Source of the DNA: Caulobacteraceae bacterium
GTDB lineage: Bacteria > Pseudomonadota > Alphaproteobacteria > Caulobacterales > Caulobacteraceae
Assembly: GCA_019695035.1 (NCBI GenBank)
Contig: JAIBAU010000009.1
Coordinates: 28,286 to 92,285 of the forward strand
Length of the DNA stretch: 64,000 nucleotides
Direction: 5' to 3'
The first letter of the stretch is position 1. Each line of letters starts with the position of its first letter. Below, piece after piece: positions 1-10,948 of the stretch. Both the position numbers and the translations under genes were made by a program. Below the pieces are notes generated by a model. It was given only the letters and a program-made list of their open reading frames with translations. It was not told the origin of the DNA and ran no database searches.

Positions 1-322
1 GACCGAAAAAGCGCAGCTGGCCGTCCGCGTGGGCGGCGATCTTCAGCGTGCAGGACGCGCCGCCCAATTGTTCGACGACCAAGTCGATGGTCAGCCGGTC
101 ATCCATTCGGGACGGCGCCTTGAAGTCGGCGTCGAAACGCACGGTCGGCACGGACCAGCCAAGGTCGCCATGCAGCTGGCGATAGGTGATCCCGAGCGCC
201 TCGCCGAACCAGGCCTCGACCGTGTCGTTGGCCAGTTCGAAGTAGCGGGGGAAGAACATGATCCCGGCGAAATCGCACCAGCCGAACCGCACGATCTCAT
301 GCCGGCTGAACATCGCGTTCAT
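1..322 (-). CDS. Hotdog-fold acyl-CoA thioesterase, 4-hydroxybenzoyl-CoA thioesterase family (partial)
   Basis: The first 107 codons are present and the 3' end runs off the window. The N-terminus reads MNAMFSRHEIVRFGWCDFAG, followed by IMFFPRYFELANDTVEAWF. This is the family signature, with the catalytic Asp (D17) followed by a tyrosine/phenylalanine-rich helix. Enzymes of this family hydrolyse aromatic or short acyl-CoA thioesters in the cytoplasm. The ATG overlaps the TGA of the upstream ligase gene (ATGA), so it is the last visible gene of the aromatic-acid operon. Its likely role is releasing CoA from dead-end or excess intermediates. The exact substrate cannot be read from the sequence. 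Confidence 0.85.
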   Translation of the reverse strand, partial: MNAMFSRHEIVRFGWCDFAGIMFFPRYFELANDTVEAWFGEALGITYRQLHGDLGWSVPTVRFDADFKAPSRMDDRLTIDLVVEQLGGASCTLKIAAHADGQLRFFG

Positions 323-1911
323 GCCGAAGCCTCCTGCTTGAGGCGAAAGCGCTGCAGCTTGCCGGTCTGCGTCTTGGGCAGCTCGGCCCTGAATTCGATG
401 GCCCGGGGGTATTTGTAGGGGGCGATTGTCGCCTTCACGAACGCCTTCAACGCCTCGGCCGTCTCCTCCGACGCTGCAGTGGGCTCGTTCAGGACCACAA
501 AAGCCTTCACGATCTGACCCCGCTCGGGATCCGGCCATCCCACCACCGCGCATTCGGCCACGGCGGGGTGCTTCAGCAGGGCCGCCTCCACTTCGGGCGC
601 CCCGATGTTGTACCCGGACGAGATGATCATGTCGTCGCCGCGCGCCACGAACCAGAAGTAGCCATCCTCGTCGATCCGGTAGATGTCCCCCGTCAGGTTC
701 CAGCCATTCCGCACGTAATCGGCCTGCCTCGGATCGGCCAGATACCGGCAGCCGGTGGGTCCCTTGACTGCAAGCCGTCCTGTGGAGCCCGGCGAAAGCG
801 CCCTGCCCCGCTCATCCTGGACCTCGGCGCGATAGCCAGGGACGGGCCGCCCGGTCGCGCCGGGGCGGATGTCGTCGCCTGAGGCGGAGATGAAGATATG
901 GATCATCTCGGTCGATCCGATGCCGTCGATGATGCGGATGCCGGTAGCGGCGAACCACGCCTCGGACGTTGCGGCCGGCAGGGTTTCGCCCGCTGACACA
1001 CACTTTCTCAGACTCCGCAGCTGATCCGGGGCGCACGTCTTCAACAGGGCGCGATAGCCCGTCGGCGCCGTGAACAGGGTCGTGACCCGATGCCGTTCGA
1101 CGGCCTCGCACAGAGCGTCGAAGCCGGGGCGCTCCAGGCAGGCGATGGTGGCCCCCGCCGCCACGGGAAAGATCACAAGACCCCCGAGGCCGAAGGTAAA
1201 GGCGTAGGGCGGCGTCCCGGCGAACACATCCTCCGGTCCGGGCTTCAGGACGTGACGCGAGAAGGTGTCGGCCATCGCGAAAACGTCCCGGTGGAAGTGA
1301 ACGCAGCCTTTTGGCCGCCCGGTTGTGCCTGAGGTGAACGCGATGAGGACCGGATCGTCCGCCCGGGTCTGCGGCCGGTCGAATCCGCGCTCCTCCAGGG
1401 CCATGGCTTCGTCCAGCGTGCCGCCCGCGCCCCAGTAGCTGATCGTCTCGAGTTCCGGCGCCGCACAGCGCGCCTCCTCCACCGTCGGCCGCAGGGCTGC
1501 GTCGGCGAGAGCATGGGTGATGCGAGCCTTTCCGATGATCACCGCCAGTTCCGCGGCCCGCAGCAGCGGCATGGTGGCGACGATAACGCCGCCGGCGCGG
1601 GCGATGGCGAACCACGCGGCGATCGTCTGGGGCCGGTTGGGACCGTGCAGCAGCACCCGGTTGCCGGGCTCCAGGCCCATGTCCTCGACCAGCGCCCGCG
1701 CAATGTGATCGACGCGGATATCGAGTTCGCGATAGGTCCAGGAACCGCCTTCCCAGACTACCGCCGGATGGTCCCCCCGTCCGGCGGCGATAGCTCGGTC
1801 GAGCAACTCTGATGCATTCAGGTGGTCTGGGTAGCCCAGCTCCGGCAAGTCGAAGACATACTCCGGCTGAGCGCTCAAGGGGGGCAGATTGTCGCGAACG
1901 AAACTGTCCAT
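319..1911 (-). CDS. Aryl-CoA ligase, benzoate/2-aminobenzoate-CoA ligase family
   Basis: A 530-residue ANL-superfamily adenylate-forming enzyme that activates an aromatic acid with ATP and CoA in the cytoplasm. The P-loop-like motif IAFTSGTTGRPKGCVHFHRD lies near residue 190. The GWNLTGDIYRIDEDGYFWFV hinge region follows, and the C-terminal catalytic lysine is in LPKTQTGKLQRFRLK. The length is typical for benzoate-CoA ligases (520-540). The start [11 protein letters not shown] is chosen because its ATG shares one base with the stop of the preceding gene (TGATG). An in-frame extension upstream exists but would run through that gene. With the monooxygenase/reductase fusion in the same operon, 2-aminobenzoate is the favoured substrate. 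Benzoate or salicylate remain possible. Confidence 0.88.
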   Translation of the reverse strand: MDSFVRDNLPPLSAQPEYVFDLPELGYPDHLNASELLDRAIAAGRGDHPAVVWEGGSWTYRELDIRVDHIARALVEDMGLEPGNRVLLHGPNRPQTIAAWFAIARAGGVIVATMPLLRAAELAVIIGKARITHALADAALRPTVEEARCAAPELETISYWGAGGTLDEAMALEERGFDRPQTRADDPVLIAFTSGTTGRPKGCVHFHRDVFAMADTFSRHVLKPGPEDVFAGTPPYAFTFGLGGLVIFPVAAGATIACLERPGFDALCEAVERHRVTTLFTAPTGYRALLKTCAPDQLRSLRKCVSAGETLPAATSEAWFAATGIRIIDGIGSTEMIHIFISASGDDIRPGATGRPVPGYRAEVQDERGRALSPGSTGRLAVKGPTGCRYLADPRQADYVRNGWNLTGDIYRIDEDGYFWFVARGDDMIISSGYNIGAPEVEAALLKHPAVAECAVVGWPDPERGQIVKAFVVLNEPTAASEETAEALKAFVKATIAPYKYPRAIEFRAELPKTQTGKLQRFRLKQEASA

Positions 1912-2180
1912 CACTCCCCCGCCATGAGCCTGCGCAATCCTCGCGCCGGGAGGTAGATCAGGATCGCCATGATGGCGCAGAGAACGATGGCCGGCCCCAG
2001 GTCTGCATCGTGATCCCAGAGGGGAGCCGAAAGCCCGATGACGAGAAAGTTGGAAGCGAAGGCCCCGCCGATCCAGTGGATGACCCGACCCATTTCTCCA
2101 AGGCAGCCGATGTCGGTCTTCAGGCTCTCCTTCGACGGCCAGAGGGCCAGGACCCGCAACATGGTCCAGAAAGCGCTCAC
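1911..2180 (-). CDS. Small membrane protein of unknown function inside the aromatic-acid operon
   Basis: An 89-residue protein with a GTG start (GTGAGCGCTTTC) whose GTGA overlaps the stop of the acyl-CoA dehydrogenase gene. Its own TGA overlaps the ATG of the ligase gene. Two hydrophobic segments are visible, about residues 35-51 ([18 protein letters not shown]) and 61-77 ([17 protein letters not shown]). A short basic tail [10 protein letters not shown] follows. The tight overlap on both sides shows it is co-translated with the catabolic enzymes. I recognise no family for certain. It could help uptake or membrane association, but nothing in the sequence proves a role. Confidence 0.7.
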   Translation of the reverse strand: MSAFWTMLRVLALWPSKESLKTDIGCLGEMGRVIHWIGGAFASNFLVIGLSAPLWDHDADLGPAIVLCAIMAILIYLPARGLRRLMAGE

Positions 2181-3352
2181 CGGGACGCCGCTCCCGCGAG
2201 CGCCTGCCGGGCGATGACCACCTTCTGCACGTCCGAGGCGCCTTCGTAGATTCGTAGCGCCCGAATCTCGCGATAGAGGCCCTCGACCACGGAGCCCGAG
2301 CGAACCCCTTCACCCCCGTGCAGCTGCACCGCCGCGTCGATCACGGACTGGGCCTCGTCGGTGGCGAAAAGCTTGGCCATGGCCGCCTCTCGCGTAACCC
2401 GGGGTGCGCCGGAGTCCTTGGCCCAGGCGGCCCGATAGACAAGCAGCGCGGCGGCGTCGACCTTCACCGCCATGTCAGCCAGGTGACCCTGCACCATCTG
2501 CAGCTCTGACAGAGGCGCTCCAAAAAGCTCGCGCTCCGCGGCCCGCTTCAGGCTCTCGTCGAAGGCCCGTCTGGCGAAGCCCAGCGCCGCAGCGCCGACC
2601 GTCGAGCGGAACACGTCCAGCGTTCCCATGGCGACCCTGAAGCCGCCGCCCGCTTCGCCGATCAGGGCGTCCCTCGGAACGCGGACACTCTGGAACCTCA
2701 GCGTCGCCAGGGGATGAGGCGCGATCACCGGGATGCGCTCGACGACCGAGAGACCCGGCGCGTCGCCGGGCACGATGAAGGCCGACAGGCCCTTGGCGCC
2801 GGGCGCCTCGCCGGTGCGGGCGAAGACGACGTACAGGCCGGCGATGCCGCCGTTGGAAATCCAGGTCTTGGTCCCGTCGATGACCCAGACGTCGCCGTCC
2901 TGGCGCGCGGTGGTGCGAAGCGCCGCGGCGTCCGACCCCGCCTCGGGTTCCGACAACGCGAAGGCCGCAGCAACTTCACCCGAGGCGACACGCGGCAGCC
3001 AGGCGGCTTTCTGGGCGTCGGTCCCGAACAGGCTGATCGGCCCGGTCCCCAGCCCCTGCATTGCGAAGACGAAGTCGGCGAGACCCGACCAACGCGCGAG
3101 GGTCTCGCGGGTCAGACAGAGGGTCCGCACATCGAGAGGACCGTCCACCGGCACCGCATTACGCAGGAATCCGGCGTCCCCTAGCGCTACCAGAATTGAT
3201 CGGCAGGACGCATCCAAGCCGGCATCAGAGTGGTGATCCTGCCCGGCCACGAGCGTCGGCAGGGTCTTCGCGGCCCAGCCTTCCAGATCATCCGCGAAGG
3301 CGCGGTGGCCGTCTCGGAAAAATGGCCAGTCGAGGAAGGATCTGTCCGCCAT
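2177..3352 (-). CDS. Acyl-CoA dehydrogenase
   Basis: A 391-residue FAD-dependent acyl-CoA dehydrogenase. It has the central signature [17 protein letters not shown] and [12 protein letters not shown], and the C-terminal motif [19 protein letters not shown], in which E370 is the expected catalytic base. It would oxidise the alpha-beta bond of an acyl-CoA and pass electrons to ETF. Its ATG overlaps the TGA of the enoyl-CoA hydratase gene (TGATG), so it belongs to the aromatic-acid operon. It probably acts on an alicyclic or ring-opened CoA intermediate. The substrate is inferred from context only. Confidence 0.88.
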   Translation of the reverse strand: MADRSFLDWPFFRDGHRAFADDLEGWAAKTLPTLVAGQDHHSDAGLDASCRSILVALGDAGFLRNAVPVDGPLDVRTLCLTRETLARWSGLADFVFAMQGLGTGPISLFGTDAQKAAWLPRVASGEVAAAFALSEPEAGSDAAALRTTARQDGDVWVIDGTKTWISNGGIAGLYVVFARTGEAPGAKGLSAFIVPGDAPGLSVVERIPVIAPHPLATLRFQSVRVPRDALIGEAGGGFRVAMGTLDVFRSTVGAAALGFARRAFDESLKRAAERELFGAPLSELQMVQGHLADMAVKVDAAALLVYRAAWAKDSGAPRVTREAAMAKLFATDEAQSVIDAAVQLHGGEGVRSGSVVEGLYREIRALRIYEGASDVQKVVIARQALAGAASR

Positions 3353-4161
3353 CAGTCGCCCTCGAAGACCGGCTCGCGCCTTTCGGCGAAAGCTTCGTAG
3401 GCGCGCCGGAAGTCACGGGTCTGCATGCAGCGCGCCTGGGCGACCGCCTCGGCGTCGATCGCCTCGGCCAGGCCCATATCCCATTCGGCATTGAGCTGCG
3501 CCTTGGTGATCCCGTGCGCCACCGTCGGTCCGCGGCGAAGCTGCTCCGCAAGGCGGCGCGCCTCGCCCATGAGCTCGTCGGGATCGACGAGGCGATTATA
3601 GAAGCCCCAGCGATCACCCTCCTCAGCGCTCATCATGCGCCCGGTGTACAGCAGCTCCGAGGCGCGTCCCTGGCCGATGAGGCGGGGCAGTATGGCGCAA
3701 GCGCCCATGTCAGCGCCGGCCAGACCCACCCGGACGAAGAGGAATCCCGTCCTGGCGCGATGGGTGCCCAGCCGCAGGTCCGACGCCATGGCGATGATCG
3801 CTCCGGCGCCGGCGCAGACGCCGTCCACCGCGGCGATGATGGGCTGCGGACAGTGGCGAATGGCCTTCACCAGGTCGCCCGTCATCTGCGTGAACTCGAG
3901 CAGCTCCGGCGGCGTCATTTCGGTGAGCGGCCCGATGATCTCAAATACGTCGCCGCCGGATGAGAAGTTGCCCCCTGCACCCGTGATGATCACCGCCTTG
4001 CACGCAGCGTCCGCTTCGAGGGCGCGGAAAAAGTCACGCAGCTCGGCGTAACTCTCGAAGGTCAGAGGGTTCTTCTTCTCCGGCCGGTTCAGGGTGACGA
4101 CCCCGACGCCGTCCTCGAAGTCCCAGAGGAAATGCCGAGGCCTGTAGGTGGCGACGTCCAT
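3352..4161 (-). CDS. Enoyl-CoA hydratase/isomerase family protein
   Basis: A 269-residue crotonase-fold protein. The oxyanion-hole segments are [15 protein letters not shown] (about residues 60-74) and [19 protein letters not shown] (about 110-128). In the region holding the two catalytic glutamates of classical hydratases, this protein reads [19 protein letters not shown]. At least one classical glutamate therefore appears replaced, which fits members acting on unusual CoA esters. The gene overlaps its neighbours on both sides by one base (TGATG), so it is in the middle of the operon. The likely role is hydration or hydrolytic ring cleavage of the reduced CoA intermediate. Confidence 0.87.
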   Translation of the reverse strand: MDVATYRPRHFLWDFEDGVGVVTLNRPEKKNPLTFESYAELRDFFRALEADAACKAVIITGAGGNFSSGGDVFEIIGPLTEMTPPELLEFTQMTGDLVKAIRHCPQPIIAAVDGVCAGAGAIIAMASDLRLGTHRARTGFLFVRVGLAGADMGACAILPRLIGQGRASELLYTGRMMSAEEGDRWGFYNRLVDPDELMGEARRLAEQLRRGPTVAHGITKAQLNAEWDMGLAEAIDAEAVAQARCMQTRDFRRAYEAFAERREPVFEGD

Positions 4162-4922
4162 CAGAAGCTGTCGCCCCCGACCGGGATGGTCGCGCCACTG
4201 ATGGCGCTTTGCGGTTCAAGACAGAGCCAGCCAATCGAGGAGGCGACCTCCTCGCTGGTCAGCATGCGGCCCCGCGGACCCAGCTTCTCGATCTCGGCTC
4301 GTGCCTCGGCTTCGGACCGCCCCGTGGTCTTCTGGATGTTGGCCACCGTCTGGTCGGTCATCGGCGTATCGACGTAGCCCGGACAGACCGCGTTGACGGT
4401 GACGCCCTTCTTCCAGACCTCCAGCGCCAGCGAGCGGGTCAGGCCCACCAGCGCATGCTTCGAGGCCGTGTAGGCGGTGGTGTAGGGCGAGCCGCGCAGG
4501 CCGGCGATCGAGGCCACATTGACCACGCGGCCCCAGCCGCTCTCCAGCATGCCGGGCAGCGCCAGCTTGGTGGTGGTGACGATGGAGAAAAGGTTGGTCG
4601 CAAAGATCGCCGACCAGTCTTCGTCGGTCTGTCGCAGGAAGGGTCCGCCGCGCGCAATCCCGGCGTTGTTGACCAGGATATCGTGCCGGCCAAAGCGCTC
4701 GCGGCTGGCCCCGAAAGCGTTCTCAACCGCCCCGGCATCGGTGACGTCCGCGGTCGCCGCGAAGGCCTGCCGGCCGATCTCTGCGGCGACCGCCTGGAGC
4801 GGCTCGAGCCGGCGCCCCAACAAGGTCACCTGTGCCCCCTGCGCCGCCAACCACTTGGCCGTAGCCGCCCCGATGCCGGTGCCGCCGCCCGTCACCAGCG
4901 CGTGTTTTCCCGAAAGGCTCAT
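4161..4922 (-). CDS. Short-chain dehydrogenase/reductase (3-hydroxyacyl-CoA dehydrogenase-like)
   Basis: A 253-residue classical SDR. It shows the NAD(P) motif TGGGTGIG (residues 11-18), NNAG at 85-88, and the catalytic triad S138, Y151 and K155 within [20 protein letters not shown]. The C-terminus [11 protein letters not shown] is typical of the family. The ATG overlaps the stop of the monooxygenase/reductase gene (ATGA). In this operon it most likely oxidises a 3-hydroxyacyl-CoA or reduces an oxo group of the dearomatised ring. The fold is certain, but the substrate is inferred. Confidence 0.88.
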   Translation of the reverse strand: MSLSGKHALVTGGGTGIGAATAKWLAAQGAQVTLLGRRLEPLQAVAAEIGRQAFAATADVTDAGAVENAFGASRERFGRHDILVNNAGIARGGPFLRQTDEDWSAIFATNLFSIVTTTKLALPGMLESGWGRVVNVASIAGLRGSPYTTAYTASKHALVGLTRSLALEVWKKGVTVNAVCPGYVDTPMTDQTVANIQKTTGRSEAEARAEIEKLGPRGRMLTSEEVASSIGWLCLEPQSAISGATIPVGGDSF

Positions 4923-7243
4923 ACGGCCCCCATCTGTTGCTGCCGTTGCAGGTTTCTGGCGAGTTGAGCGTGCCCGGCGCGATATTGCTTGGGCGGCGCC
5001 TCGCCGCTGTAGCCGAGTTCCGCCGCGGCGCGGAGCGTCCAGGCAGGATCGGCAAGGTGTGGGCGGGCCAGGACGCAGAGGTCGGCCCGGCCTGCGGCCA
5101 GAATCGAATTGACGTGGTCAGGCTCGAAGATGTTGCCGACCGCCATGGTCCGGACATGCCCCTCGTTGCGCAAGAGGTCGGACAGGGGCGTCTGGAACAT
5201 GCGGCCGTAAACCGGGCGCCCCTTGGTCGAGGTCTGGCCCGCGGAGACGTCGATAACGTCGGCGCCTGCCCGTGTGAAGGCTTGGCCAATGGCCACGGCC
5301 TCGTCCTCGGTGATGCCCTCGTCGGTCCAGTCCGTCGCCGAGACCCGCACGCTCATCGGCTTGTGCGACGGCCAGACGGCCCGCATCGCCTCGAACACCT
5401 CAAGGGGGAACCGCAGCCGGTTCTCGATGGAGCCCCCGTACTCGTCGGTCCGCTGGTTCGAAAGCGGGGTCAGGAACGAGGACAACAGGTAGCCGTGGGC
5501 CGCGTGCAGTTCAACGAGGTCGAAGCCCGCCTCCTGCGCCATGCGCGTGGCGCGGACGAAGTCGTCCCGTACGCGGTCCATGTCGCCGCGGGTCATTTCG
5601 CGCGGAGTCTCGCTGCGCGACGAGTAAGGGATCGGGGAGGGCCCAATGATCTCCCAGCCGCCGGACTGTAACGGCCGATCATGGTCGTCCGGCCGGGCCT
5701 CGCCCGGAATCTCGCCCCACGGTCGCTCGGTCGAGCCCTTGCGGCCGGCGTGGGCCAGTTGGATGGCGATGCGGGCCTCGGAGTTGGCGTGGACGAAGTC
5801 GACGATCCGCCGCCACGCGTCGACGTGCTCCGGCGCATACATCCCCGCACAGCCCGGCGTGATCCGTCCGTCGGCGGAGACGTCAGTCATCTCGGTGAAC
5901 AGAAGGCCCGCACCGCCCATCGCCCGCGCGCCCAGATGAACCAGGTGGAAGTCGTTCACGAGCCCGTCGGTCGCCGAATACATGCACATGGGGGAGACGA
6001 CGACGCGGTTCTTGAGCTCGAGTTCACGGAGCTTCAGGGGGGCGAACATCGGAGGGCGTGGCTCGTTCACCGTATGGCCCAGCGCCTCCGAGGCAAACCA
6101 GCGCTCGACCCCTTCAAGGAACGCCCTGTCGCGCAACCGAAGGTTCTCATGGCTTACCCGCTGGCTGCGGGTCAGCAGACTGTAGGCGAACTGCAGCGGC
6201 GGCAGGTCGAGATAGCGGTCGATGTGCTCGAACCATTCGGTCGAATTGCGCGCTGCCGACTGCAGCTTCAGCACATCGACTTGCCGCTCGTTCTGGTAGG
6301 CGGTCATTGCCTCGTCGAAGGGCAGGCCCGAATGCAGCACATCGGCCAGCTTGATGGCATCCTCAAACGCGAGCTTGGTGCCTGAGCCGATCGAGAAATG
6401 AGCCGTGTGGGCGGCGTCTCCCAACAGCACGACGTTGCCGCTACGCCAGTTGTTGCAGACGACACGCGGGAAGTTCAGCCACGCTGAACCGCGCAGGTGC
6501 CGGGCGTTGGACTGCAAGGCGTGACCGTCGAGGTGTTTCGCAAACAATCGCTCGCCCGCCCGGCAGGTGTCATCCGCATCCATGCGGTCGAAGCCCAATC
6601 CACGCCAGGTCTCCTCCGAGCACTCCATGATGAAGGTCGAGGCGCCTTCCTCGAAGCGGTAGGCATGGGCCCAGATCCAGCCATGCTCAGTCTGTTCAAA
6701 GGCGAAGGTGAAAGCGTCGAACGCCTTCGACGTGCCAAGCCAGACGTACTTGTTGGCGCGGACGTCGAGGTCGAGCTGGAAATCCTTGGGCCAGGCGTTT
6801 CGAACCTTCGAGTTGAGTCCGTCCGAAGCGACGATCAGGTCGGCGCTCCGAAGCAGCGGGTCCGCTTCAAGATCGGTGATTTCGAACTCATGCTCGAAGC
6901 GCAGATCGACGCCCAGCTCTCGCGCCCGGTCCTGCAGAATGTTGAGCAGCGCCCGGCGGCCGATCCCGGAGAAGCCGTGACCGTGCGAGCTGATGGTCTC
7001 GCCCCGGATGTGGACGTCGATGTCGTCCCACCACGCAAGGGCCTCGCCGATGGCGCGCGCGCCCTCGGGGTCGTTGTTCCGCAGGTTGTCCATGGTTTGG
7101 TCGGAAAAGACGACGCCCCAGCCGAAGGTGTCACCGGGCCGATTTCGCTCCAGGACGACGATCTCGTGCGCAGGGTCGCGCAGCTTCATGGAGATCGCGA
7201 AATAGAGCCCCGCGGGTCCCCCGCCGAGACAGACGACCTTCAT
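4919..7243 (-). CDS. Bifunctional aryl-CoA monooxygenase/reductase (2-aminobenzoyl-CoA monooxygenase/reductase or salicylyl-CoA 5-hydroxylase type)
   Basis: A 774-residue two-domain flavoenzyme. Residues 1 to about 385 form an FAD monooxygenase, with the Rossmann motif [15 protein letters not shown] at the N-terminus and the second FAD motif [18 protein letters not shown]. From about residue 395 to the end is an Old Yellow Enzyme TIM barrel, with [20 protein letters not shown] and a substrate-site [19 protein letters not shown]. This fusion is known from the 2-aminobenzoyl-CoA pathway of Azoarcus evansii, where it hydroxylates and reduces the ring. Related entries are annotated as salicylyl-CoA 5-hydroxylase. 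The start at 7243 is preceded by GGAGG at a 9-base spacing, so it is chosen over an upstream in-frame codon. It is the first gene of the operon. Confidence 0.9.
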   Translation of the reverse strand: MKVVCLGGGPAGLYFAISMKLRDPAHEIVVLERNRPGDTFGWGVVFSDQTMDNLRNNDPEGARAIGEALAWWDDIDVHIRGETISSHGHGFSGIGRRALLNILQDRARELGVDLRFEHEFEITDLEADPLLRSADLIVASDGLNSKVRNAWPKDFQLDLDVRANKYVWLGTSKAFDAFTFAFEQTEHGWIWAHAYRFEEGASTFIMECSEETWRGLGFDRMDADDTCRAGERLFAKHLDGHALQSNARHLRGSAWLNFPRVVCNNWRSGNVVLLGDAAHTAHFSIGSGTKLAFEDAIKLADVLHSGLPFDEAMTAYQNERQVDVLKLQSAARNSTEWFEHIDRYLDLPPLQFAYSLLTRSQRVSHENLRLRDRAFLEGVERWFASEALGHTVNEPRPPMFAPLKLRELELKNRVVVSPMCMYSATDGLVNDFHLVHLGARAMGGAGLLFTEMTDVSADGRITPGCAGMYAPEHVDAWRRIVDFVHANSEARIAIQLAHAGRKGSTERPWGEIPGEARPDDHDRPLQSGGWEIIGPSPIPYSSRSETPREMTRGDMDRVRDDFVRATRMAQEAGFDLVELHAAHGYLLSSFLTPLSNQRTDEYGGSIENRLRFPLEVFEAMRAVWPSHKPMSVRVSATDWTDEGITEDEAVAIGQAFTRAGADVIDVSAGQTSTKGRPVYGRMFQTPLSDLLRNEGHVRTMAVGNIFEPDHVNSILAAGRADLCVLARPHLADPAWTLRAAAELGYSGEAPPKQYRAGHAQLARNLQRQQQMGAV

Positions 7244-7388
7244 TGCAGAACGCCTCCGTGGTTCGGATGTTCTAGGGGGAATCTCCACCCGACGTCACCC
7301 CTCCCACCGCAACACCGGAACGTTCGCCGCATTGGAGCCGCTTCGAGGCCATGCTAGGCAGCCGCCGACCCAAGTTCCGGAGTCCCCC

Positions 7389-9464
<2,076 letters not shown>

Positions 9465-9485
9465 TCCTTATCGCCACCAGCCGGA

Positions 9486-9540
9486 GGGCGGGGGCGAACT
9501 CCCGTCAGCCCGCCCCGCGAGCCTCCCTCTCCTGAAGGAG
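9486..9540. terminator. GC-rich inverted repeats between convergent genes, possible bidirectional terminator
   Basis: The gap between the peptidase stop and the E3 gene stop contains GGGCGGG (9486-9492) and its complement CCCGCCC (9509-9515), a 7-base stem with a 16-base loop. A second small palindrome CTCCTGAAGGAG follows (9529-9540). Placement between convergent 3' ends suggests transcription termination in both directions. There is no U-tract, so this is a weak call. Confidence 0.35.
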
Positions 9541-9547
9541 GTTCGGG

Positions 9548-10942
9548 TCAGATGTGAATCGCGTGCCCCAGCGCGCGCAGGCTGGCCTCGTGGAAGGCCT
9601 CGCCCAGGGTGGGGTGGACGTGGATGATCCCGGCGACGTCTTCCAGCACCGCGCCCATCTCCATCATCTGGGCGAAGCTATTCGACAGCTCCGCCACGTG
9701 CTGGCCCACCGCCTGGATGCCCAGGATGCGGTGATCCGCCTTCGACGCGATCACGCGCACGAAGCCGCCGTCCTCGCCCGCCTCTATGGCGAGCGCCCGG
9801 CCGATGGCCGAAAGCGGGAAGACCGCCTGGGTGGTCGCCTCCTTGTCGGCCTCGTCAGGCCCGATGCCGGCCGAGACGATCTCCGGCTCGGTGAAGCAGA
9901 CCGCCGCGATGGTGACGGGATCGAAGCGCTTGTCGTGACCGGCGATGATCTCGGCCACCACCTCGCCCTGCGCCGAACCTTTATGCGCCAGCATGGGTTC
10001 GCCGGTCAGGTCGCCGATGGCCCAGACGTTCTTCATCGAAGTGGCGCAGCGGTCGTCGATCTTCACGAACGGTCCCGCCATGGCCACGCCGGTGTTCTCC
10101 AGGCCCCAGCCCTTGGTGCGCGGGCGGCGGCCGACGGTGACCAGGACCTTGTCGGCCGGCAGTTCGAGCGCCTCACCGGTCGCGGAGGTGACCTTCAGCT
10201 TTCCGTTCTCGAAGCCGCCGGCCTTGGCGCCAAGGTGAAGCACGACTCCGTGTTTCTCCATCCATTTCTTTACCGGGTCGGTGAGGGCCTTGTCGTAGAG
10301 CGGCAGGATGCGCTCGGCCATTTCCACGACCGTCACCTCGGCGCCCAGCTTGCGGTAGGCGATGCCCAGCTCGAGCCCGATGTAGCCGCCGCCCACGACC
10401 ACCAGCTTGCCCGGCACCTTGTCCAGCGACAGGGCCTCGGTGGAGGAGATTACGTCGCCGCCGAAGGGCAGGAAGGGCAGTTCGACCGGCTCCGAACCGG
10501 TGGCCAGGATCACGTGTTCGGCCTGGATGGTCTGTTCGCCCTCGGCGGTCTTCACGGTGCAGGTCTTGGCGTCCGAGAAGGTCGCCCAGCCCTTGATGAC
10601 CTTGACCTTGGCCTTCTTCAGCAGGCCCGCGACGCCCTGGTTCAGCTTGGCGACGACGCCGTCCTTCCAGGCCACGGTCTGGGCCATGTCGATGACTGGC
10701 GCCGAGGCGGTGATCCCCAGAGTCCCGCCGCCCGCCGCCTTGGCCACGGTCTCGAATTTGGACGCCGCATGGATGATCGCCTTCGACGGAATGCAGCCCA
10801 CGTTCAGGCAGGTGCCGCCCAAGCCGTCGCTGGCGTCGACGATCGTGGTCTCCAGCCCCAGCTGGCCGCAGCGAATCGCGGCCACGTAACCGCCCGTGCC
10901 GGCGCCGATGATCAGCACCTTGGTCTTCAGAACGTCAGACAT
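9548..10942 (-). CDS. lpdA: Dihydrolipoamide dehydrogenase (E3)
   Basis: A 464-residue E3 flavoprotein that reoxidises the dihydrolipoyl groups of E2 using NAD. It carries the FAD motif GAGTGGYVAAIRCGQLG and the redox-active disulfide C45/C50 in GGTCLNVGCIPSK. The NAD-binding GGGYIGLELG and the C-terminal His-Glu active-site segment HVHPTLGEAFHEA are also present. It is the last gene of the branched-chain 2-oxoacid dehydrogenase operon, six bases after E2. A GTG two codons upstream (10948) is an alternative start. I prefer the ATG at 10942, which has GAGTGGG just upstream. Confidence 0.93.
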   Translation of the reverse strand: MSDVLKTKVLIIGAGTGGYVAAIRCGQLGLETTIVDASDGLGGTCLNVGCIPSKAIIHAASKFETVAKAAGGGTLGITASAPVIDMAQTVAWKDGVVAKLNQGVAGLLKKAKVKVIKGWATFSDAKTCTVKTAEGEQTIQAEHVILATGSEPVELPFLPFGGDVISSTEALSLDKVPGKLVVVGGGYIGLELGIAYRKLGAEVTVVEMAERILPLYDKALTDPVKKWMEKHGVVLHLGAKAGGFENGKLKVTSATGEALELPADKVLVTVGRRPRTKGWGLENTGVAMAGPFVKIDDRCATSMKNVWAIGDLTGEPMLAHKGSAQGEVVAEIIAGHDKRFDPVTIAAVCFTEPEIVSAGIGPDEADKEATTQAVFPLSAIGRALAIEAGEDGGFVRVIASKADHRILGIQAVGQHVAELSNSFAQMMEMGAVLEDVAGIIHVHPTLGEAFHEASLRALGHAIHI

Positions 10943-10948
10943 GCCCAC

